Origin: Macrothele yani | Lineage: Eukaryota > Arthropoda > Arachnida > Araneae > Macrothelidae | NCBI GenBank assembly: GCA_039090855.1 | Contig: CM077005.1 | Coordinates: forward strand, 15,229,921-15,293,920 | Length of the DNA: 64,000 nucleotides | Reading direction: 5' to 3' | In this document: positions 22,711-34,500 of the stretch, in pieces | Numbering within the stretch: the stretch's first letter is position 1 | Layout: each line of letters starts with the position of its first letter | Program-made: the position numbers and the translations under genes | The notes under the pieces: generated by a model | What the model saw: the letters and a program-made list of their open reading frames with translations, nothing else | The model's database searches: none | What the model was told of the DNA's origin: nothing

Positions 22711-23417
22711 CACAGACGCCGACTAATGGGGGTGTAAGATTAATCTTGCCACTCCAATAATTTTCCTGGGGGGGGGGGGGTATCCAATATTTTCCATGCT
22801 GTTTAATTAAATAATCGCTTTTGCCTCATAAGCTGGACCAAGCTCTACCTTATGGGGCCAGAACGATTTATTTCCGAAAAGTTAATAAACAGCAAGATAA
22901 GTAAAAAAAAAAAAATCCCATTTTCAGCATTGCTCATTTGGTAAAAAATCAGATTGTTAGCCCTGTAATTTGTTTGACATGTTCTCGTGATATGTGGTAA
23001 GTGTTTAAAAGAATTATCAAAAATATAATAAATAAAAATACAGAAACCTATAACCTCTAGCTCCTTTATTCATCTATTTATATTTTGCGCTTCTTGTTCT
23101 TTGCTTGAGTAACCCGGCTAATTTCACATATTTTTTATATACTTTTGTAAATAAAAAAAACTGTGGGTACTTTTATAAAATCCCAGGCTGAATTTTATTT
23201 TTTAAAAATATTAATATTCATCAAAAGAATATTCCTATTTCCTTGTTCGTTTGCTGATGAGCAATTAAAATTGCGTTTAAAAAAATACGTCGAATCTTGG
23301 TCTATTTTTTAGCCCTTTTTTTTTAAATTCTCCTCCTAACAATTGATGAGATGTGCCCCTCCCACGTCTGATCTAGTCACGCCCCCCCCCCATAATTTAG
23401 TGAAGCCGGCGCCCCTG
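22711..23417. mobile_element. Non-autonomous hAT element, 707 bp
   Basis: The left end CACAGACGCCGACTAATGGG aligns with the inverted right end CAGGGGCGCCGGCTTCACTA. The flanks are TGTCCTAA (22703-22710) and TGTTCTAA (23418-23425), an 8-bp duplication with one mismatch. No coding sequence inside; two G/C runs lie near the ends. Confidence 0.65.
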
Positions 23418-23425
23418 TGTTCTAA

Positions 23426-24122
23426 TGATTCCGCTATCCTGCTTGTTGCGAGCACTATAAAATATTTCCACTCTCTGTGGATACTCGTTACCGATAACTT
23501 AATACGCCTTTTCTTCCCTCCATCGGGGAAAAAAATCTCTTTTCCCCGCTGCTAAGAAACTTCTGTTCTAGAAACAAAGCCCTCTGGCTTCTTAAACGAG
23601 TCACCCCTTCTATCTCTCTCGGTTGACTGGCTTTTCTCTTCGCCACCTTGCCCTTAAGCGAAAGATGACCAACCCCTTCTAACACACACAGCGATACTTC
23701 CTTTCCCACGTATTAAAAGGGCCGCGTTCCAAGACAAAAGTCTCAAAGCTGAGGACTGTCACACCTGCATACCCTTCGGTACCTGACCTGTGAACATACA
23801 ACCGAAAGGTCCAAATTGTATTTGGACGATACTAAACGCTGCTACGAAACACAAAGCCAAGACTTTTAAGATGCGACAACCTGGCGTCTCTAAATAAACC
23901 GTTGACTGGGGTGACGAAGCTAAAATTTTCTCACACGTCGTGGAAACAATGGAAATGGAGCACGGAAGCGAAACAAAAGTTGGGAATGAAATTTAATATT
24001 TTTGCCTAAAAATATTGTATTAAATATCCGTAACAATATTTTCACACTCTGAGCGTATTTGTTACCCATAACTTTCTACGCCTTTCATTCGCTTGTAATG
24101 ACTCATCGGTATATAGAAACTT
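23426..24122. other. No gene recognised
   Basis: A ~55-bp stretch at about 23460-23515 (CACTCT...GTTACC.ATAACTT..TACGCCTTT) is repeated at about 24050-24090. Between them is a pyrimidine-rich segment with no protein motif. Confidence 0.4.
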
Positions 24123-26691
24123 CATAAAATAAGGTTGCCGTTTTATGCACGATTAGAATAACTAAAAGTTAAAAGAACTGATGCTCCTGTACACACCAAA
24201 TGTGGTGAAGGTGATATGAATGAACAGGTTAAAACAAACATGAGATCTTTCAATCCCTCTTGGGATCATCCTCAGATGTGCTCTCAAATTTGTGATTCCG
24301 ACCCTTAAATAACAGAAGGGGTAAGTGTCATGAATCAAACTGTGCATTCACTGCGCATGTCTGGGATTGTTCACGGGAAATTCCGAATCGCTGAATGGGT
24401 GATTGTGTCATCTGGTGTTAAGGCATTCAAGGTGTTGTCACATTGGGCATTATTTGAGTCCCTGCGCAAGAAATTTTTCCAAGAATTGGGGATGTACATA
24501 GGTATATAGTCGTTACAGCATTGATTGCCCTTGATGAAAATTAACAAGCTCTCTGCAAAAAGTAACGAGGTTTTGTTCCGTGGTGTTGTAACGATGGAAG
24601 CCTCCTGCCAAGCTGGGAAATATGAACCCTTGTTGGTAAGGCGTGATAACGCAGTTTTTTGGTTTCGAGTCTTAATGTCATAAAGGTGTTCCTTCATTCT
24701 GATGTCCAACGTCCTCTGAGTAGATCCTATGTAAGTGAGAGGTGGGTCATCTGGCTCAGTACTGTAAAGAGGTATGTTATGTACTCCATGACGGGATCCC
24801 TGTTTGATTTGATCGCGGTCGTTGCGAATGATGGAGTAAGTATTTGACGTTCTGAGGCCAAAATCGATTTTGTGACGATGACACATGTTTTTCACGATGC
24901 GAGTGACGTGTGTGTCATAGCACATAGACCCAACAAATTTCTTATCTCTTGTTTCCCTCACAAGTGTGGACCTGGTTGAGTTTCCGAGTCTCTTGTAAAT
25001 CGAATCCACCAAATGATTACCATAGCCATGGTTTCGGGCGATTTCTTTAATTGTTGCAATTTCTTGTTTCTTCAGCCGGCTGCTGGAGGAGTGTGTAATG
25101 GCTCGTTGTATCATAAAACGAATGGATGTAAGTTTATGACATAGAGGGTGCATAGAGTTGTAAGGGATGATACTAGGGGCAGACATAGGCTTCCTGAAAA
25201 CTGAGGTTTGAATAGTGTGATTTGTAATATTTCTGGTTAGCAAGATATCCAAAAACGGTAAGATTCCATTAGTTTCCAGTTCCAACGTAAAATTCACTGA
25301 CTGATGTAGTGAAGACATGAAATCCCTAAAATTCAATAATTTTTCTTCAGTGCCCAACCAGAAAACCAAAATATCATCCACATATCTCAAATATAAACCC
25401 AGTTCTTCAGGTAAAGGGTTCAACGCCAGGTGCTCTAGGTGTTGCATAAATATCTCGGCCAAAAGGGGTGATAGAGGGGAACCCATTGGGACACCCTCTT
25501 TTGCCTGTAAATGATGTTGTTGAAGCAAAAGAATGAACGATTTTTAATAAGTCTCATGGCACTAAGAGTTGCGGCTATCTCAGAGACAGGCATGTCTGAT
25601 TCTTTCAGTTTTTCTGCAATTAAAGAGTGAACCAGAGGCACAGACACATTAGGGTATAAGGCCGTAACGTCCAGTGAGGCTATAATGAATGGAGATCCTT
25701 GACTACTGAAAGTTTGAATCCTCGACAAAGCTTCCTTTGAACTGGAAACAGAGTAGCCCTGAGTTAGGGTTATGGATTTAAGGAATGAAGCCAAGGTTGC
25801 TTCAAGTTGGAGGGTTGGGTTGGAGTGTCCCGATACCAATGGTCGCATAGGTTGATGTTCTTTATGAGTCTTTAAGGTTCCAAATAACTCAGGAACTCTG
25901 TACCCATTTGGTGGGTGCATGTGAGAGAAGATGGTAGACGGGAGAGTTCCAGAATTTCTAAGTCTGCTGAGTGCTGATACCGTGGCATTTGTTGGGTCAC
26001 GGGTGACAATCTCATGTGGGATCTCCTGAATAGCAGTCTCCATTTTTTGGGTGTATGTAGCTCTGTCTAGAATGACTGCCTGACCAGTTTTGTCGGTTGA
26101 AATTATGGCCAGGTTCGAATCCGTACGTAATTTCTTCAACTCAGCACGTTCGACTTTAAGCGATGGGTCATCACGTTGTCTTCGTCTTCGCAATGCCTTG
26201 GTGATCTCAAATCTAGCCAATTCTTGATCATTTGCAGGGAGGTGGCGAATTATATCCTCGGCCTGCGGGATAAAAGTCAGTGGGGTGGGGGGGTTAGGCG
26301 GATATGAATACTTCAGCCCTCCGTTCAAAGCAGTTTGTTGAATTTGGCTAAGCTGAACGCTGCTCAGGTTGATGAAAGATGACTGGATAGTGACTGGATT
26401 TTGTTTTGGGGCGGGTTTGGATATAGGCTTGATTTGTCTTGTTCGCCACCAAATTCCGAAGTTTGTGAATGTGAGTGCTCTGCAGTTTCGCGGCTTCCTT
26501 CAGAAGATTGGCATGAATCACAACAAGGTAATGATCAAGCAAACAACTGGATGTAGTCTTGGCCAACACAAGGAAAGCAAGGTATGAGCGTCTGTTTAGG
26601 AAGTCGATGTGGCCCCTCTTTAATCTGATCTCGGAAAAGAGACGCTTTTTTCGGCTGTTTGTAGAATATTATAATCAATTACAATATTATT
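24123..26691 (-). mobile_element. Penelope-like element, main copy
   Basis: Encodes Penelope-type reverse transcriptase joined to a GIY-YIG endonuclease on the minus strand. Its 3' 883 bp (24123-25005) is repeated in inverted orientation at 26692-27591, directly abutting its 5' end. Such partial copies attached to a full one are characteristic of Penelope-like elements. No convincing target duplication was seen. Confidence 0.9.
24371..26680 (-). pseudogene. Penelope-like RT / GIY-YIG endonuclease, frameshifted
   Basis: The frame is open on the minus strand from about 26680 to 26348, shifts near 26380, continues 26328-25435, and shifts again near 25505 (one base lost in CAAAAGAGGG) into 25528-24371. 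Blocks in order: an N-terminal region with NLSSVQLSQIQQTALNGGL; RT palm with IASLDVTALYPNV (first Asp); EGVPMGSPLSPLLAEIFM; YVDDILVF (catalytic pair). Then the endonuclease with LTYIGSTQRTLDIRMKEH and an Asn/Lys-rich tail. Target-primed reverse transcription in the nucleus would be its role. At least two frameshifts disable it. Confidence 0.9.
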
Positions 26692-27591
26692 ATTCGATTT
26701 ACAAGAGACTCGGAAACTCAACCAGGTCCACACTTGTTAGGGAAACAAGAGATAAGAAATTTGTTGGGTCTATGTGCTATGACCCACACGTCACTCGCAT
26801 CATGAAAAACATGTGTCATCGACACAAAATCGATTTTGGCCTCAGAACGTCAAATGCTTACTCCATCATTCGCAACGACCGCGATCAAATCAAACAGGGA
26901 TCCCGTCATGGAGTATATAACATACCTCTTTACAGTACTGAGCCAGATGACCCACCTCTCACTTACATAGGATCTACTCAGAGGACGTTGGACATCAGAA
27001 TGAAGGAACACCTTTATGACATTAAGACTCGAAACCAAAAAACTGCGTTATCACGCCTTACCAACAAGGGTTCATATTTCCCAGCTTGGCAGGAGGCTTC
27101 CATCGTTACAACACCACGGAACAAAACCTCGTTACTTTTTGCAGAGAGCTTGTTAATTTTCATCAAGGGCAATCAATGCTGTAACGACTATATACCTATG
27201 TACATCCCCAATTCTTGGAAAAATTTCTTGCGCAGGGACTCAAATAATGCCCAATGTGACAACACCTTGAATGCCTTAACACCTTGAATGCCTTAACACC
27301 AGATGACACAATCACCCATTCAGCGATTTGGAATTTCCCGTGAACAATCCCAGACATGCGCAGTGAATGCACAGTTTGATTCATGACACTTACCCCTTCT
27401 GTTATTTAAGGGTCGGAATCACAAATTTGAGAGCACATCTGAGGATGATCCCAAGAGGGATTGAAAGATCTCATGTTTGTTTTAAATTGTTCATTCATAT
27501 CACCTTCACCACATTTGGTGTGTACAGGAGCATCAGTTCTTTTAACTTTTAGTTATTCTAATCGTGCATAAAACGGCAACCTTATTTTATG
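26692..27591 (+). mobile_element. Inverted 5'-truncated Penelope-like copy
   Basis: Plus-strand copy of the last 883 bp of the main element. The open frame at 26559-27287 contains the GIY-YIG block (PPLTYIGSTQRTLDIRMKEH). It ends early because TGAATGCCTTAACACCT is duplicated in tandem (17 bp, about 27267-27300). That duplication accounts exactly for 900 versus 883 bp. Otherwise the two arms differ at only a handful of positions by eye. Confidence 0.9.
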
Positions 27592-28119
27592 ACTAACTGA
27601 GCACGAACTTTTCATCTGTTTTAATCTTCAAGCCACTGTTAGAAACTTCATGCTCCAGCTGCTGTTTTAAATCTTACGATTATCATTTAGCCATCTGAAA
27701 CCCCGTACGGTGCCTTCATTTAATAGGTGCTTATGGCAGAGTCCACACTGGCCATATCCCAGTTACGGCCCCATTTCTGGAGTTTATAGCCTTATTTCGT
27801 TTTATTTCCGGGAACAAGGAGTGGTTTTTACCCCAAAGCAGTACTGATCAATTTATCGTGCCTTTCTCTTTCGACACAGGCTGTCTTGCTTTGTTGCATT
27901 TCTCAAAATATCTTCTTTCCCTTTCACATCTTTCTTTTTGTGAGAAAGCGAAACACAGTGTTTATTTACCAGAAGCCCCACCCTCCCTATCGTCTCAGCT
28001 AACATTGCCACATTTTCCATTGAACAAAGAAAGTATCTGCTTGAAGTAACAGTTAACGATGGAGCGGAATTTCATTCTCTAAAAATTTCACGAACAACCT
28101 TTTTTTTTTCAACGAATGG
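27592..28119. other. No gene recognised
   Basis: Ordinary AT-rich sequence; the open frame at 27858-28049 has no motif. Confidence 0.4.
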
Positions 28120-28258
28120 ATTTCGAGATTACATCATTGTACAATACAAATTTTGAAGTTGTGAATCCGTTTATTGGTGAAAATATGACATTTAAAATTT
28201 CGTCTTCCTGGAGCGATAATCGAATCCGCATCTTCCGGATATGCTACCCACGTGGTAT
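28120..28258 (-). mobile_element. SINE-C, minus copy (partial)
   Basis: Body ACAATACAAATTTTGAAGTT and GTGAATCCGTTTATTGGTG with a degenerate B box (ATTCGATTATC on the minus strand). The head is damaged near the neighbouring hAT end. Confidence 0.75.
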
Positions 28259-28260
28259 GC

Positions 28261-28362
28261 CAGGGGCGTAACTAGGCATTTCTGCGCCCGGTCAAACTGC
28301 AAAATATTGCGCCCCAATCTGCCTCTCTCTCCCTCTCTCTATCTGTCTATCTATTTTTCTCT

Positions 28363-28442
<80 letters not shown>

Positions 28443-29216
28443 CTATCTATTTTTCTCTTTCACTCTCTCTCTCTCTCTCTCTCTCTCTTTCACTCTCTAT
28501 TTATCTCTCTCTCTAGCTCTCTCTTTTTCTTTCACTTTCTTTCACTCTCTCTTTATATCTCTCTTCATCCCTCTCTCTCACACACACACACACACGCACA
28601 CCAAAAGAACAAAAAACAGCATTGAAAATCTAAGCCAGCACAAGCTACAGAGAAGAATTTTCAATAAAAATAGCTTTAAATTAAAGCCAGCAAAAAGGAG
28701 ATACAATTTAAAAAATATAACAGTACTACAAAATACTTTCTAACGAAACTAGGCGTAAAAAAGGCGCAATCAAAATGCTTTTCGCAATTGCTTCGGAGTT
28801 CGGACCTTCAGCACCGCATCAAGCGGACCGAATGTAGCTGACAGTCGTGGCATGTAGCCACAATAAAGACTGAATAGCCTCCAGAGAGTCTTCAAAAATG
28901 TGAACAACATCCTTATCTTGCAACCCACATATAGTCCATCAAACTAAAGAAGTACTGGAGGTCCCATTGTTGCAGAAGGGGGCCATGGTTCTTCTTCAGT
29001 TGGACGGACTACACAACCACGCCTTCATTACTGAATGTGAGCAACTAACAACTCCTGAACATTTTGAAGAGGAAATTATAATTTTAATTCTGCCAAAGAC
29101 TTGTGTAAAAGTTTCAGGCCTAAATGTAATCGCATTCCAAACAGTGATTTCTGCGCCCTCTCTTGAGCTGCGCCTGGGGAAGCCGCACCATCTGCCCCGC
29201 CCTAGTTACGGCTCTG
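28261..29216. mobile_element. Non-autonomous hAT element with CT microsatellite
   Basis: Left end CAGGGGCGTAACTAGGCATT; right end on the minus strand CAGAGCCGTAACTAGGGCGG. GGTATGC flanks both sides (28254-28260, 29217-29223). A CT microsatellite of about 200 bp fills the left part. No transposase is present. It sits between two oppositely oriented SINE-C copies. Confidence 0.75.
28318..28575. repeat. (CT)n microsatellite
   Basis: Long CT runs with TATCTGTCTATCTATTTTTC interruptions that occur twice, suggesting expansion by duplication of a compound unit. The Ser/Leu frame across it is a simple-sequence artefact. Confidence 0.97.
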
Positions 29217-29224
29217 GGTATGCT

Positions 29225-29400
29225 AATCGGAAACTTCAAACTTGGTCGTTTTAGGTGGTGTAGTGGGTAGCATATTCTGGCGCTATCCAGGAGACGCGGG
29301 TTCAATTGCAAGACGACGAAATTTTCAAGTGTTCGATTATTATCTGACTTAACATCCATGGCATATTTACACCAATAAACGGATTCACACCTCCAAGATT
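29225..29400 (+). mobile_element. SINE-C, plus copy
   Basis: Head GGTCGTTTTAGGTGGTGTAG, A box TGGTGTAGTGG, B-box-like GGTTCAATTGC, body ACACCAATAAACGGATTCAC. A T run of over 30 bases follows. Confidence 0.85.
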
Positions 29401-29405
29401 TGTAG

Positions 29406-29443
<38 letters not shown>

Positions 29444-30264
29444 GTGAATAAAATAGAGAGGGCATTGAGAACTTACTTGCGTATTCCTGTGTCTGAATTC
29501 ACAGATTAAACGCTGGTCATGCCGCAGAGAGGAATTTTTAGTAGCAGTACACTTTCAGCAAAAATTAATTGCATTTTTACATGAATTTAAATTTTACTTT
29601 TAAAGTTCATAATAATTTTTAAATAGATCATTGATCATGGAGCAAATGTTAGAAGTTTGGGAGAACGTATAATGTGTGACAGCAAGAGAGGAAAACTGTG
29701 CATAACAACATATGCATAATCGAAATTACTATGAGGGGATGCGGAATGTTTACGAAGTTTACACTTTTTAACTGCACAAATGCGGAGCACAAGTAACGTA
29801 TAACTAGTATACAGTGAAATGAAGTGGTGTGATGTTTTAATATCCCCGCTTGGTGAAAATCCATGTGTTTTCCTTAGAGCTTTTCGTATAAGAAAAGATC
29901 GATACTTTGAATAGCTGCAGTTGCTTTTCCTTTCGCTGTTGCCCATTAACTTTTCTGCTCAACATTCTTCTACAGTATCCGTTATTGGTTGCCATAGAAA
30001 CCAGGGAAGATAACTGGGCTGGCTCTGAAGATAAGCTCTCTCTCTCTCTCTCTGTTATGCAGGGATCGAAGAAGTGGCCTGCTTAGATGAACGCTGCTTT
30101 AGCCACTTCTTGCAATGATACAAAGAATTCTTTATACCACGAAACCGTCAGAAAGAGAATGTTAGCAAAATCCTTTTATCAGAATGACCAGTTTCTAGAA
30201 TTCTTGGTTAGGTGATTGCTGTGCTGCAAAGTTAGAACCAGCAGAAATTCGAATAGCAAAAGCA
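29401..30264. other. No gene recognised
   Basis: AT-rich. At 29987-30002 GGTTGCCATAGAAACC is close to an RFX X-box (GTTGCCATGGCAAC type), but no gene start is visible nearby. A short CT run lies at 30036-30052. Confidence 0.4.
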
Positions 30265-30426
30265 TGACGAAGTAAATTTCTCCATCATTTTTATGCCAGG
30301 GCGGGATTCGAACCCACAACTCTCGGCTCTGGAGCTCCGAGTGCTATCTACTATACTACAATAGCATGTGCTTTCATCGCTATCTGCCTTTATCTCATGT
30401 GCATCCTCCGGGGCAGGCACGTTACA
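30265..30426 (-). mobile_element. LTR-like unit with tRNA-like core (TRIM-related, solo)
   Basis: The plus strand starts TGACGAAGTAAATTTCTCC and ends GGCAGGCACGTTACA. These outer parts match the LTRs of the TRIM at 51843-52405. Between them the minus strand carries a tRNA-like segment with an A-box-like TAGTATAGTAGA and the B box GGTTCGAATCC. That core differs from the core of the other copies much more than the flanks do. No second LTR or internal region is present, so it would be a solo LTR. No exact target duplication was found. Confidence 0.65.
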
Positions 30427-31000
30427 AAAGAAAGATAATATTCGATCTGAATCTGTATTAGTTTCATTGGTAACCAGAGCCACAGCTATACCCGAGGAGG
30501 GCAGGGGGCGTTCGCCCTCCGATAATGATTACACTAGGGGCGCAAATTCATTATCTGTGGAGCGTAAAATATAGGAGTGAACAATGGTGAATGAAATTAC
30601 TGAAAATTATGATTCAAAAAAAGAAGTATTTTCTTTTTTCAAAACTAATTAGCCACAAACAGTATTTCGCGCGGCTAACCAGACTAGACTTACTCTGGTA
30701 GATAGAGCTTGTATACAGAGTATGATAACTTATACGCTGTGAGATATGGGTCCCTCATATGCACGAAAGTAATTGCCCAAACAGCTGAAAGAAGCACGTA
30801 GAACAACATGCGGATATGCCAAACTTTCGTAACCTTTACGAATGCACCATAGGGATGAAGAGCTATTAATCATCTTCGCTCGGTCGCAGAAAGCCCCTCT
30901 GAGCGTTTGATCTCTAATAAAAATTTTCGAGCCCTACTAGAAAGCACGCAAAGTAGACAAAGTTAGAACACTAATGGATCTAGAAGTTGAATTACGGGGA
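30427..31000. other. No gene recognised
   Basis: No motif or repeat noticed apart from a G/C-rich palindrome-like GGGGGCGTTCGCCC near 30510. Confidence 0.4.
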
Positions 31001-31006
31001 TGGGAG

Positions 31007-31330
31007 CGGTTAGAAAAAGAGAGAGATAGACTTTCACAGAGAGACTTTTGTGGAGGGCTGACACACACACACGCGCGCGCGGTATAAACTTGCAGCTCTG
31101 CCCCTTCCTAGCATTGCAAGGTATTTTAGAATTTTCCATTAAAAAGTTTTTATAAATTTTAAAATCACAATCTGCGAGCGAGGACTGAAAAATTAGCACT
31201 ATTTTCATAGCGTTGAATTGCCCGCTTTTCGAGGAAACCAACTTAAAATTTAATCTAGACATGGGATTTAAAGACAGAGAGAGATTTTCATAGGTCTCTC
31301 TCTCTCTCTCTCTTTTAAATCCCACGTCAA
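31007..31330. repeat. CA/CG and CT repeats with a hairpin
   Basis: A CA/CG run at 31061-31080 is followed by the dispersed TATAAACTTGCAGCTCTG flank also seen at 5062. At 31262-31323, TGGGATTTAAAGACAGAGAG pairs with CTCTCTCTCTTTTAAATCCCA around a short loop, a strong hairpin built on a GA/CT run. Confidence 0.7.
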
Positions 31331-32022
31331 ATTTTTCAAAATAAAGTTGATCTCTTCTATTCAGTTTGACTTACTACAGAAGTAAAGCACGTATCAAGAA
31401 GAGAACTCTGCAGCGGTACATTCCGTCCGTGCAGCTTAGTTGGGAGAGCAACTTACTCCGGAGTGAGGGGGAGCGGACAAACATGTGTTTTCAGATTGGC
31501 GCCCGAACGTAAGAAAGGACGGACTGTCCGTTGGGTTCTTCGAAAAATGTGTGATGTTTGTTCCACACATAGTCTAGAATAAATGAAAGTTCGAGCTACG
31601 TTCTTTTCAGATATCAAGTCTGGATAGAATCCTTCAGAATAAATCTGAGCCCTTCTATTCATCGGAAAAACTCCTGCTTGAATCATCGAATAGTTTCTAA
31701 ATAATATGACCGGTGATTCCTCTTTAAAGTATTCGTTTATTCTATTGAAAGCATGATTTCCATTTCTGTTGAAAGGTTTCTATTTACTTCACTTCGTCAA
31801 GTAATTCTTTCTCCATCCATTGCCTTATTTACGATTTTCTCCCGGAAGTGTGTGTGAAAATATTACTTAAAACATAGCACACCTATTATTTTTTTTTCCA
31901 TGATCGGTCAAAATCTTTTTTCCTTCCGCTCTCAGCTTTCTCTTTCTGAAACTCCAGTTTTCTCCTTCCTGCTCTCCTCACCCTCTTTCTCTCCCTCTGT
32001 GTCTCTTTCTCCCCCTGCCTCT

Positions 32023-32029
<7 letters not shown>
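31331..32029. other. No gene recognised
   Basis: Ordinary sequence becoming pyrimidine-rich towards the microsatellite. Confidence 0.4.
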
Positions 32030-32083
<54 letters not shown>

Positions 32084-32163
32084 CTCTTCCCTCTCTCTCT
32101 TTCTCCCTCTCTTCCCCTCTTTCTCTCCCCTCCCACCTCCTCTCTCTCTCTCCCTCCCTCCCT

Positions 32164-32253
<90 letters not shown>

Positions 32254-32295
32254 ATCTTTCTCTCTCTCTCTCTCCCTCTCCACCCCTCTCTCTCT
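32030..32295. repeat. (CT)n microsatellite
   Basis: Two long CT runs separated by CCCT-rich sequence. The Ser/Leu-rich plus-strand and Arg/Glu-rich minus-strand open frames are artefacts of the repeat. Confidence 0.97.
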
Positions 32296-32792
32296 GAAGC
32301 TAGAACAGAAAATTTTATCTCCAAATTCAAGGCAAATTTTAATTGTTATGAAAACTTTTGCAAAATATTGTACATTTATTACTGTAATTTCACAAAAATA
32401 AGTACTGTATTTATCTTGGACATTTAAAAAGGAAAAGTCTACTCTGAAGGTGGGTATCGTCCCTCTAAATCTGCTACTGGGTGAAGGCGCGTTAAATAAT
32501 TTCCATTAATCTTTATCCCATTGTCTTTCCAGTACAATGACTGCAATACGTTCTGTAATGTGCCTTAAACAGCTTAGGAGATATGGTGTCACCTTGTCTC
32601 ACTCCCATTCCAATTTTTATTCGTCCTGTACCTCGAACAATCGACCCCTTTACACTTGCATTTTCATAGATGTTATGAATAATACACTGCTCGGCAAAGA
32701 AATTGCCACACCCAAAAGGCGTGAGGATAGAGGGGTGAAATTGAGCATGCAAATACAGTAGAACTATGTAAAGGTGTACCTTGATGTTATTT

Positions 32793-33790
32793 TCAGCCAC
32801 GTACAGTGTTTATCAGATGAGATAATGCAGCACAATGGGTACGCCTCAGTAAGTGGCTGCACCGCCGCGATGGGCAATACATACGGCGTGGCAATGAGTC
32901 ATACAATCGACAAATATCGTTCTGAGAAATGGAACACCAAGCACGGTTGACTTGCTCCCCATAATTCATCGAGATCGTGCGCAGGCCGATTCTATTGCTG
33001 ACGACGTCCCATGTGGTCCCACAGGATTTCGATTGGGGATAAATCGGGCGATCTTGCTGGCCATGACAGTGTTTGAACGTGTTGCAAATATTGTCAAGAA
33101 ACCCGAGCGGTGTGCACACGGCGTTGTCTTGCTGGAAAATTGGGAGCTGTAGGCCATTCAGGAACTGTATCAAAATGGGCTGCAGAGCCTCGCTTCGTGC
33201 AGCTATCAGTGTGCTCGTGATGCTGACAAGAGGTGACCTGCTGCCATGAGCAATAGCACTCCATACCATGATCTCTGCCTGACGGGCAGTGTTGCGGTTA
33301 TGAACGAAACCGGGATCCGTCCACTCACCAAGGTGTCGCCAGACACGGATACGTCGATCGTTCGTACCCAAATAGAAACGGGATTCATCACTGAAGACCA
33401 CAGTGTTCCATTCGTGACCCCAGTTTGCATGACTCCGGCACCAAGTCAGACGAGCGCTTCAATGGCTGGCCGTCAATGTAACCTTCGTTTTATAGTTGGG
33501 GACGTTATGGCGACGTCCATGGCCGATGACACAGCACGTCAAATATCGGTTGCAGTGATTTCTGGTGACGAACGAGCGTGTCGAACAATCCACCCGTACA
33601 TGCGTGTTGACGTCTGTCGGACTGCACCACTGCCGCTCCGACGCACGTACGAACCTTCCTGTAGCCACGGGTGTCAACAGCGTCCAAAAGTTCGTGCATC
33701 CCGTTGCACATGCGCAGCGATACGACGTATAGACCCTAGACCAGCCCGCTTCACACAGGCCTACAATTCTCCCTCTCTGAAACGCATCTA
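32793..33790 (-). pseudogene. Tc1-like transposase, frameshifted
   Basis: The minus strand carries VVFSDESRFYLGTNDRRIRV (first Asp), IMVWSAI, and LPIFQQDNAVCT (second Asp). After a frameshift comes ARSPDLSPIEILWDHMG (third residue, Glu). The DNA-binding half (33450-33790) is present in several frames. All three catalytic residues are still encoded but never in one frame. Confidence 0.88.
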
Positions 33791-33909
33791 AATGGTGATG
33801 TGCTTACCAACTGCGTATACCCGGCATTTTCGGTCTTTGTTGAACAGTTTCCCAGCACGAACAACAAATCTGAAACGACACTTTGACCAGCAACCACACA
33901 TTACCATCC

Positions 33910-34214
33910 CAGATCAGGTCATATGTAGAGGATTTTAGGAAGAGAAGGTGTGACCCCAAGGTCTTAAACAATCCTTAGAAATAGGAAGCTAGGTGATTTG
34001 GGCTAAAGTGCCCGAAAGATAAGTGACACGGAAGCGAGGTAGAAAGACGCTCTTATTTAGCACCAGGATGCGAATACCCAGGGTCCGACGGCTTAACGTG
34101 CCCATCTGACGCACGGCGGATATTTAGTGATTCGATCGTTCATACCTGACTGGGATCGAACCTGAAGTTTCTCCGTGGCAGCCACGAACGTTAACCACTA
34201 GGTCATCCGCGGCC
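33910..34214 (-). mobile_element. SINE-B, in Tc1 element
   Basis: Minus-strand A box TGACCTAGTGG and B box GGTTCGATCCCAG. Target duplication CACATTACCATCC / CACATTACCATTCC (33897-33909, 34215-34228). It lies inside the Tc1-like element, so it is the latest of the three insertions here. Confidence 0.93.
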
Positions 34215-34500
34215 CACATTACCATTCCTGTTGCTGCTGGGTCCTTTATCTCACGAACGTGTGACGTCATCGGCTCCGGTTTAACATCATTCGCATATCT
34301 CCAGTGGGTACATCCGCCCGGCGATTTGCATGTCTGTAGCACACTTCCTTCTCAGTGGGGCAATTTCTATGTCGAGAAGTGTATTTATGCATGTATCTTC
34401 AGCCCCGCAGTACTTCAAAGACATCATAACCGCTGATGGTTTCACGGAATAAAAAAAGTTTCATAACCAATAAAAGCCATACATATGGAAGTTAACATAG

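Larger units (their letters stand above)
32685..34381 (-). mobile_element. Tc1-like element inserted in RTE
   Basis: Left end CACTGCTCGGCAAAGAAATT; right end on the minus strand CACTTCTCGACATAGAAATT. TA flanks both sides (32683-32684, 34382-34383). Without the SINE-B insert it is about 1.38 kb. Transposase relics are on the minus strand. Confidence 0.93.
32485..34500 (-). mobile_element. RTE LINE fragment, split by a Tc1 element
   Basis: 32485-32684 and 34384-34490 together match the reverse transcriptase part of the RTE element at 13225-13530 (including the GVRQGDTISPKLF block). They join in register when the intervening element and one TA are removed. It lacks both ends and has several substitutions and indels, so it is an older copy than the one at 12437-15623. 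Confidence 0.9.

Noticed and set aside
29987..30002. RFX X-box-like motif as a promoter
   Set aside because: Single motif with no exon, CpG enrichment or start site nearby.
31900..32427. Ser/Leu-rich and Arg/Glu-rich open frames
   Set aside because: Translations of a CT/GA microsatellite.
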